DNA of 64,000 nucleotides, taken from positions 58,886 to 122,885 of the forward strand of contig NZ_JAOCCU010000019.1 in assembly GCF_029840635.1 (NCBI RefSeq), in the 5' to 3' direction. The translations under genes and the position numbers were made by a program. This DNA is from Mitsuaria sp. GD03876 (GTDB lineage: Bacteria; Pseudomonadota; Gammaproteobacteria; Burkholderiales; Burkholderiaceae_C). The notes beneath the pieces are model-generated. The model was not told the DNA's origin. It did no database searches and saw only the letters and a list, made by a program, of their open reading frames with translations. Positions 59,781 to 64,000 of the stretch are shown here, piece after piece (positions within the stretch are counted from its first letter, which is position 1; the number at the start of each line of letters is the position of its first letter).

Positions 59781-62700
59781 ATGGCATTCAAGAGACTCGG
59801 AATCACGATGGGCAGGGCATTCGTCCCTGCCCTGCTGGGCGGCGCGCTGCTGGCCGCGTGCGGCGGCGGCGGCAGCGGCCAAAGCGAGACCAGCGTCCAG
59901 ATCGCGGCGCAGGACGGCAACGGCAGCGCGGACTCCGCCGCGCGCGCCAAGGCGCAGGCCGGCGACACCAGCAGCGAAACGGCGCTGACGCCGGTCGCGG
60001 CGACCGCCAGCTCGATGGAACGCGGCGACCTGAGCGCCGCCAAGGCCATCGACGGCGACGACGGCAGCCGCTGGGGCTCGGCCTTCGGCGACAACGAATG
60101 GTTGACGCTGGACTACGGCAGCAGCGTGGCCATCACCCGCGTGCGCATCAAGTGGGAGAACGCCCACGCCAAGCGCTACCTGCTGCAGACGTCCGAGGAC
60201 AACAAGACCTGGACCACGATCAAGACCGTCGAGAACAGCGCCGGCGGCGTCGAGGACTTCACCGGCCTGGCCGGCCAGGGCCGCTACCTGCGCGTGCAGG
60301 GCGTGACGCGCTCGACGGGCTACGGCTACTCGATCTTCGAGATCCAGGCCTTCACCGGCACGCCGGTTCCGCCGGTCACGCCGACGGACCCGACCACGCC
60401 CACCAACCCGACGAACCCGACCGATCCGACGCAACCGCCGGTCGTCGTCCCGGGCGACACCAGCAAGCCGGGCGTGGCGATCAAGCCGGTCGCGGTGCTG
60501 GCGTCCAGCGTCGAGAACGGCGGCCTGGCCGCGGCCAACTCCATCGACGGCAACCTGGCCTCGCGCTGGGCGAGCAAGGCCGAGGACGGCGCCTGGATCC
60601 AGTACGACTTCGGCACCGCGCAGCCGCTGGGCTACCTGAAGCTGGTCTGGGAGAACGCCTACGGCAAGGCCTACGCGATCCAGGTCTCCAACGACGGCAA
60701 GGCCTGGACCCAGCTGCGCGAGCAGCGCAACGGCAAGGGCGGCACCGAGGAGTACTTCAACCTCGGCATCCAGACCCGCTTCGTGCGCATGCAGGGCATC
60801 ACCCGCGCGACGAACTACGGCTACTCGCTGTTCGAGGTCGAGTTCAAGACCACCGGCAGCGACAACAGCATCCCGACCTCGACCACGACGCCCTTCCCCA
60901 CGCCGGCCAACGGCAACGGCCTGGCCGCGCTGTTCCAGCCGCAATCGCCGATCGAGACGATCCAGTTCACGCTGCCCGACGGCACGCTGGTCACCCGCTT
61001 CGGCCAGCGCGGCGTGGGCCGCCACGGCCGCGAGCGCGGCGAGGACTGGAACGAGATCGGCTTCGGTCCCAACGAGACCGTCGACGCGATGGGCAACCCG
61101 GTGGACAAGGGCCCGGGCAACTACATGAACTTCGTGACGAACTACTTCAGGAACCGCACCTGGGGCGTCGAGTTCATCGACAACAGCCGCGTGGCCGGCG
61201 TCACCAAGCCGCGCCTGATCGTCAACCAGTACTTCCCGCAGGCGCAGCGCGGCGGCGGCCATTCCTTCTTCCGCCGCATCGACGATCCCAACGTCACCGG
61301 CTACGGCTGGATGTCGCCGGGCCAGTTGCTGGATCCGACGACCTACACCGACGGCTTCCGCGACCTGACCTCCTGCCCGGTCGTGCCCAAGCCGCCGCAG
61401 AACGGGCTGCTCAAGCCCACGACCGGCTTCAAGGGCGTGATCGGCGCCAATGACGGCTGCTCGGTGGTGCTGGACAACATGCCGGGCCACCAGGACCTGT
61501 CGCCCAACGCCAACGGCGTGCTGGTGCCCAACGGCGTCAACATCCCGTCGCGCGCGCTCAAGCTGGGCGAGGCGATCGAGTTCACGGGCTCTTTCTTCTC
61601 CAGCCGCGCCGCGATGGACGCGGTCGGGGACAAGGGCGACTTCCGCTACTACACGACCGAGGTCATCTACGTGATGGGCAGCGGGGTGCAGCCCTGGTAC
61701 GGCGTGCAGCCGCGCCTGAACAGCACGCCGCTGCCGGAGTCGACCTGGTCGGGCGGTGTCGGGTCGGTCTCGTACAACTATTCGGACGAAGGCTTCCGGA
61801 TGTTCCAGCAGCCGTTCAACAACATCGGCATGCAGAACCTGCAGCGTTTCGTCGAAGGCCGGCGCACGGTGCACAGCAGCTTCGTCACGGGCGCGCACGC
61901 CGAGGCGGGCAACGACCCGATGACGGCGATCCAGAACCTGGCGGGCCAGCGCTTCAGCGCCACGGCCTGCGTGCAGTGCCACGTCAACAACGGCCGCAGC
62001 CCGGCGCCGTTCGCGGTGGACCAGCGCGTGGACCGCATGTCCTTCCACGTCGGGACCCAGGGCGCCGACGGCGCGGTGCGTCCGGACCCCCGCTACGGCT
62101 CGGCGATCCAGATGAACGCGGTCTCCTCCAGCGGCGCGCCGCAGGACTGGGGCAACGGCGTGCGGGTGGTCGGTTTCGAGACCCGCAGCGTCACGCTGGC
62201 CGACGGCACGAAGGTCGAGCTGCGCAAGCCCAAGTTCGCCTTCGACGGTCCGGTGCCGCAACTGTGGTCGGCGCGGTCGGCGCAGCCGATGATCGGCGTG
62301 GGCCTGCTGGAGGCGGTGCCCGAGGCGGACATCCTGGCTCGCGTGCGCAACCAGCCCGACGTCGACGGCGTGCTGGGCAAGGCCAACTTCGTCTTCGATC
62401 CGGAGACGGGCGCGACGCGCCTGGGCCGTTTCGGCTGGAAGGCCTACAAGGTCAGCGTGCGTCACCAGGCGGCCGCGGCGCTGCTGAACGACATGTCGGT
62501 GACCTCGCCGGTGTTCCCGAACCGCAGCTGCGCGACGGACCCCGCGGGCTGCCGCAAGGCCCCGGCGCAGAAGGGCATCCAGGAAGCGGACCTGACGGCG
62601 CTGACGCAGTACATGCAGCTGCTGGCGGTGCCGGCGCAGCGCAGCCTGCCGAGCGGATTCCCGCGCGGCGTGGCGCCGACGGACGAGCACCGGGTCGATC

Positions 62701-63110
62701 CCCTGCAGGTGCAGGCGGGCCGGCGCGTCTTCGACGCGTTGCGCTGCGCGGCGTGCCACACGGCGGAGATGAAGACGGGCAAGAACCATCCGTTCGCGGA
62801 GCTGCGCGACCAGACGATCCGTCCCTTCACCGACCTGCTGCTGCACGACATGGGTCCGGCGCTGGCGGACAACCTGCCGGAAGGCCAAGCGCAGGGCGCG
62901 ATGTGGCGGACCTCGCCGCTGTGGGGCATCGGCTACACGGACAAGGTCCAGGCGGGTGCGCCGGTGGGTTACCTGCATGACGGCCGGGCCCGCTCGCTGA
63001 CCGAGGCGATCCTGTGGCACGGCGGCGAGGCGGAGAAGTCGCGTCAGCGCTTCGAGCAGCTGCCGAAGTCGGATCGGGACGCGCTGCTGGCGTGGTTGCG
63101 GTCGCTGTGA
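59781..63110 (+). CDS. Di-heme oxidoreductase with two F5/8 type C domains, lipoprotein
   Basis: A 1109-residue envelope protein. The signal ends in a lipobox (GGALLAACGGG, Cys at about 32). Two discoidin (F5/8 type C) carbohydrate-binding domains lie at about 69-190 and 233-357, joined by a Pro/Thr repeat linker (TPTDPTTPTNPTNPTDPTQP). The remainder (about 380-1109) fits the di-heme oxidoreductase (DHOR/DUF1111) family, with heme-c sites CVQCH (about 731) and CAACH (about 990). It should transfer electrons in the periplasm or at the cell surface, perhaps on a bound polysaccharide. SD GGGAGGGA is 8 nt before ATG. A strong terminator follows at 63154. Substrate unknown. Confidence 0.88.
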   Translation: MAFKRLGITMGRAFVPALLGGALLAACGGGGSGQSETSVQIAAQDGNGSADSAARAKAQAGDTSSETALTPVAATASSMERGDLSAAKAIDGDDGSRWGSAFGDNEWLTLDYGSSVAITRVRIKWENAHAKRYLLQTSEDNKTWTTIKTVENSAGGVEDFTGLAGQGRYLRVQGVTRSTGYGYSIFEIQAFTGTPVPPVTPTDPTTPTNPTNPTDPTQPPVVVPGDTSKPGVAIKPVAVLASSVENGGLAAANSIDGNLASRWASKAEDGAWIQYDFGTAQPLGYLKLVWENAYGKAYAIQVSNDGKAWTQLREQRNGKGGTEEYFNLGIQTRFVRMQGITRATNYGYSLFEVEFKTTGSDNSIPTSTTTPFPTPANGNGLAALFQPQSPIETIQFTLPDGTLVTRFGQRGVGRHGRERGEDWNEIGFGPNETVDAMGNPVDKGPGNYMNFVTNYFRNRTWGVEFIDNSRVAGVTKPRLIVNQYFPQAQRGGGHSFFRRIDDPNVTGYGWMSPGQLLDPTTYTDGFRDLTSCPVVPKPPQNGLLKPTTGFKGVIGANDGCSVVLDNMPGHQDLSPNANGVLVPNGVNIPSRALKLGEAIEFTGSFFSSRAAMDAVGDKGDFRYYTTEVIYVMGSGVQPWYGVQPRLNSTPLPESTWSGGVGSVSYNYSDEGFRMFQQPFNNIGMQNLQRFVEGRRTVHSSFVTGAHAEAGNDPMTAIQNLAGQRFSATACVQCHVNNGRSPAPFAVDQRVDRMSFHVGTQGADGAVRPDPRYGSAIQMNAVSSSGAPQDWGNGVRVVGFETRSVTLADGTKVELRKPKFAFDGPVPQLWSARSAQPMIGVGLLEAVPEADILARVRNQPDVDGVLGKANFVFDPETGATRLGRFGWKAYKVSVRHQAAAALLNDMSVTSPVFPNRSCATDPAGCRKAPAQKGIQEADLTALTQYMQLLAVPAQRSLPSGFPRGVAPTDEHRVDPLQVQAGRRVFDALRCAACHTAEMKTGKNHPFAELRDQTIRPFTDLLLHDMGPALADNLPEGQAQGAMWRTSPLWGIGYTDKVQAGAPVGYLHDGRARSLTEAILWHGGEAEKSRQRFEQLPKSDRDALLAWLRSL

Positions 63111-63153
63111 GGCACTGAAGAACGCGGGCGCTTCGGGCGCTCGCGCGAACGGC

Positions 63154-63183
63154 AAGGGGCCGTGGCGGATGCCACGGCCCCTT
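63154..63183 (+). terminator. Strong hairpin terminator after the di-heme oxidoreductase gene
   Basis: Thirteen-base perfect arms (AAGGGGCCGTGGC and its complement) enclose a GGAT loop and are followed by GTCCTTT. It lies 44 bp after the stop codon. The T-run is short, but the stem is very stable. Confidence 0.75.
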
Positions 63184-63269
63184 GTCCTTTAAAGGGGCCG
63201 CCAGGCAACGTTGATGCAATGTCGCTTGCCTAGCCTGCGGGGGTTGTTTCAACCCTCTCGATCATCACC

Positions 63270-64000
63270 ATGACACGACCCCACCGATTCCCGCGCGCGC
63301 CCTGGCTGTTGGCGCTCGCGGGTGGTCTCGCGACGACGACGCACGCGGAGGATTTCAACGCGGTCGACCGGATCAGCCTGGCCGCCGGCGTCTATCACGT
63401 GCGGCCCACCGTCAGCGCCCGAGGCGCGACGCCGGATGGCGCCAGCAGCATCTCGTCCTTCTCCGGCCAGGACGCCAACCTGCCGCGCCTGACGCTGGAC
63501 TTCCGGCTCTTCGAGAGCCAGGGGTTCTCCTTCGACTACTACCGCTACCAGCGCACCGACGGCTTCAGCGCCTTCGACACCGATAGCCAGCTGTCGACGA
63601 GGCTGGAGTTCGGCAAGGCCGCCTACAAATGGTGGCTCGGTTCCGGCGACGTGGCCTTCAGCGTGGGCGCCGGCGCCAGCTACTACAAGGCCAGCACGCG
63701 CACGCGCGCCGTGGTCACCGGCGCGGACGGCAGCCGGACCTCGCTGGACGTGAAGGGCAGCGGCGGCCAGCTCGCGCCTTTCGGCGAGGTCGGGCTGCGG
63801 TACGCCTTCGGCCCGGACCTGCGGCTGTTCGCCGATGCGTCGGGCGCGTGGAAGAGCTCCGGCGGCCGCCGCGTCAGCATCTACAACACCACCGTGGGCG
63901 TCGAGTGGTTCCCGCTGCGCAACGTCGGCGTGGTCGCCTCCTACAACCTGAGCGACTTCAAGCTGAAGAACCATGACGACATCAACAGCTTCCTCAACCT
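63270..64000 (+). CDS. Outer-membrane beta-barrel-like protein, 5' part
   Basis: At least 243 residues; runs off the right edge. The signal peptide (APWLLALAGGLATTTHAE) ends near residue 27. The mature part alternates aromatic and polar residues in strand-length blocks ('GFSFDYYRYQRTDGFSAF', 'DVAFSVGAGASYYKAS', 'VGVVASYNLSDFKLK'), typical of an outer-membrane beta-barrel. I do not recognise a specific family. ATG 63270 has only a weak ribosome site. It lies after a strong terminator, so it should have its own promoter in 63184-63269. Confidence 0.75.
   Translation, partial: MTRPHRFPRAPWLLALAGGLATTTHAEDFNAVDRISLAAGVYHVRPTVSARGATPDGASSISSFSGQDANLPRLTLDFRLFESQGFSFDYYRYQRTDGFSAFDTDSQLSTRLEFGKAAYKWWLGSGDVAFSVGAGASYYKASTRTRAVVTGADGSRTSLDVKGSGGQLAPFGEVGLRYAFGPDLRLFADASGAWKSSGGRRVSIYNTTVGVEWFPLRNVGVVASYNLSDFKLKNHDDINSFLN

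Noticed and set aside
59547..63155. A 1202-codon minus-strand open frame
   Set aside because: It is the complement of the di-heme oxidoreductase gene, which has a ribosome site, a lipobox and heme motifs. The minus frame is Arg/Ala/His-rich with no recognisable motif.

Overview
The window is about 64 kb of high-GC DNA. It probably comes from a betaproteobacterium of the order Burkholderiales, perhaps the Roseateles/Mitsuaria/Rubrivivax group. That placement rests on codon use, the large non-ribosomal peptide synthetase (NRPS), the RND/NodT efflux set and the style of the mobile elements; it is an inference, because no rRNA or housekeeping marker is present.

Layout. (1) 1-11214, minus strand: the first 3738 residues of an NRPS that runs off the left edge. 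I read the order C-A-T-C-T-C-A-T-C-A. One condensation-carrier pair has no adenylation domain. (2) 11902-14253: a secreted CBM9/DUF5916-type protein. (3) About 14.3-20.2 kb: an island start with slightly lower GC. It holds an ABC-ATPase + DUF4145 pair with a third small gene (candidate defence locus), then a WYL regulator followed by the first 68 codons of a Wadjet JetA-like gene. (4) 20236-47641: a 27.4-kb segment bounded by 48-bp inverted repeats that match at 43 of 48 positions, the layout of a Tn3-family transposon. Inside are a complete five-gene GTPase-centred predicted conflict system (metallophosphoesterase, helical GASH protein, two GTPases, GAP1), a KfrA-like protein, an IS5-family remnant, a TetR-controlled RND efflux pump with outer-membrane factor, a DUF3313 lipoprotein, an SMR exporter, a patatin-like lipoprotein, a broken RES toxin with its antitoxin, a LysR regulator coupled to a tyrosine recombinase, a Tn3 transposase and a DUF4238 gene. 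(5) 47.6-55.8 kb: a second Tn3-type unit with a TnpT-like coiled-coil gene divergent from a TnpS-like tyrosine recombinase across a probable resolution site, two AT-richer secreted or anchored cargo genes, a second transposase and a right-end repeat. (6) 56.7-64 kb: apparent chromosome again, with a gene that seems to lack its start, a secreted CxxCH protein, a TetR regulator, a large di-heme oxidoreductase with two F5/8-type-C domains, and the start of a beta-barrel-like protein.

How it fits together. About 42 kb of mobile DNA (roughly 14.3-56.7 kb) sits between two blocks of ordinary chromosomal genes. Conflict or defence-type genes (ATPase/DUF4145, Wadjet fragment, GTPase system, RES/antitoxin, DUF4238) and efflux genes have accumulated on two Tn3-family elements. 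One transposon end lies exactly where the Wadjet-like gene stops, so one defence locus was probably broken by the arrival of an element that carries another. The most notable content is the GTPase-centred operon at 21306-27660. Its class has been predicted computationally (the conflict-system survey of Kaur, Burroughs, Iyer and Aravind), and I know of no mechanism shown for it.
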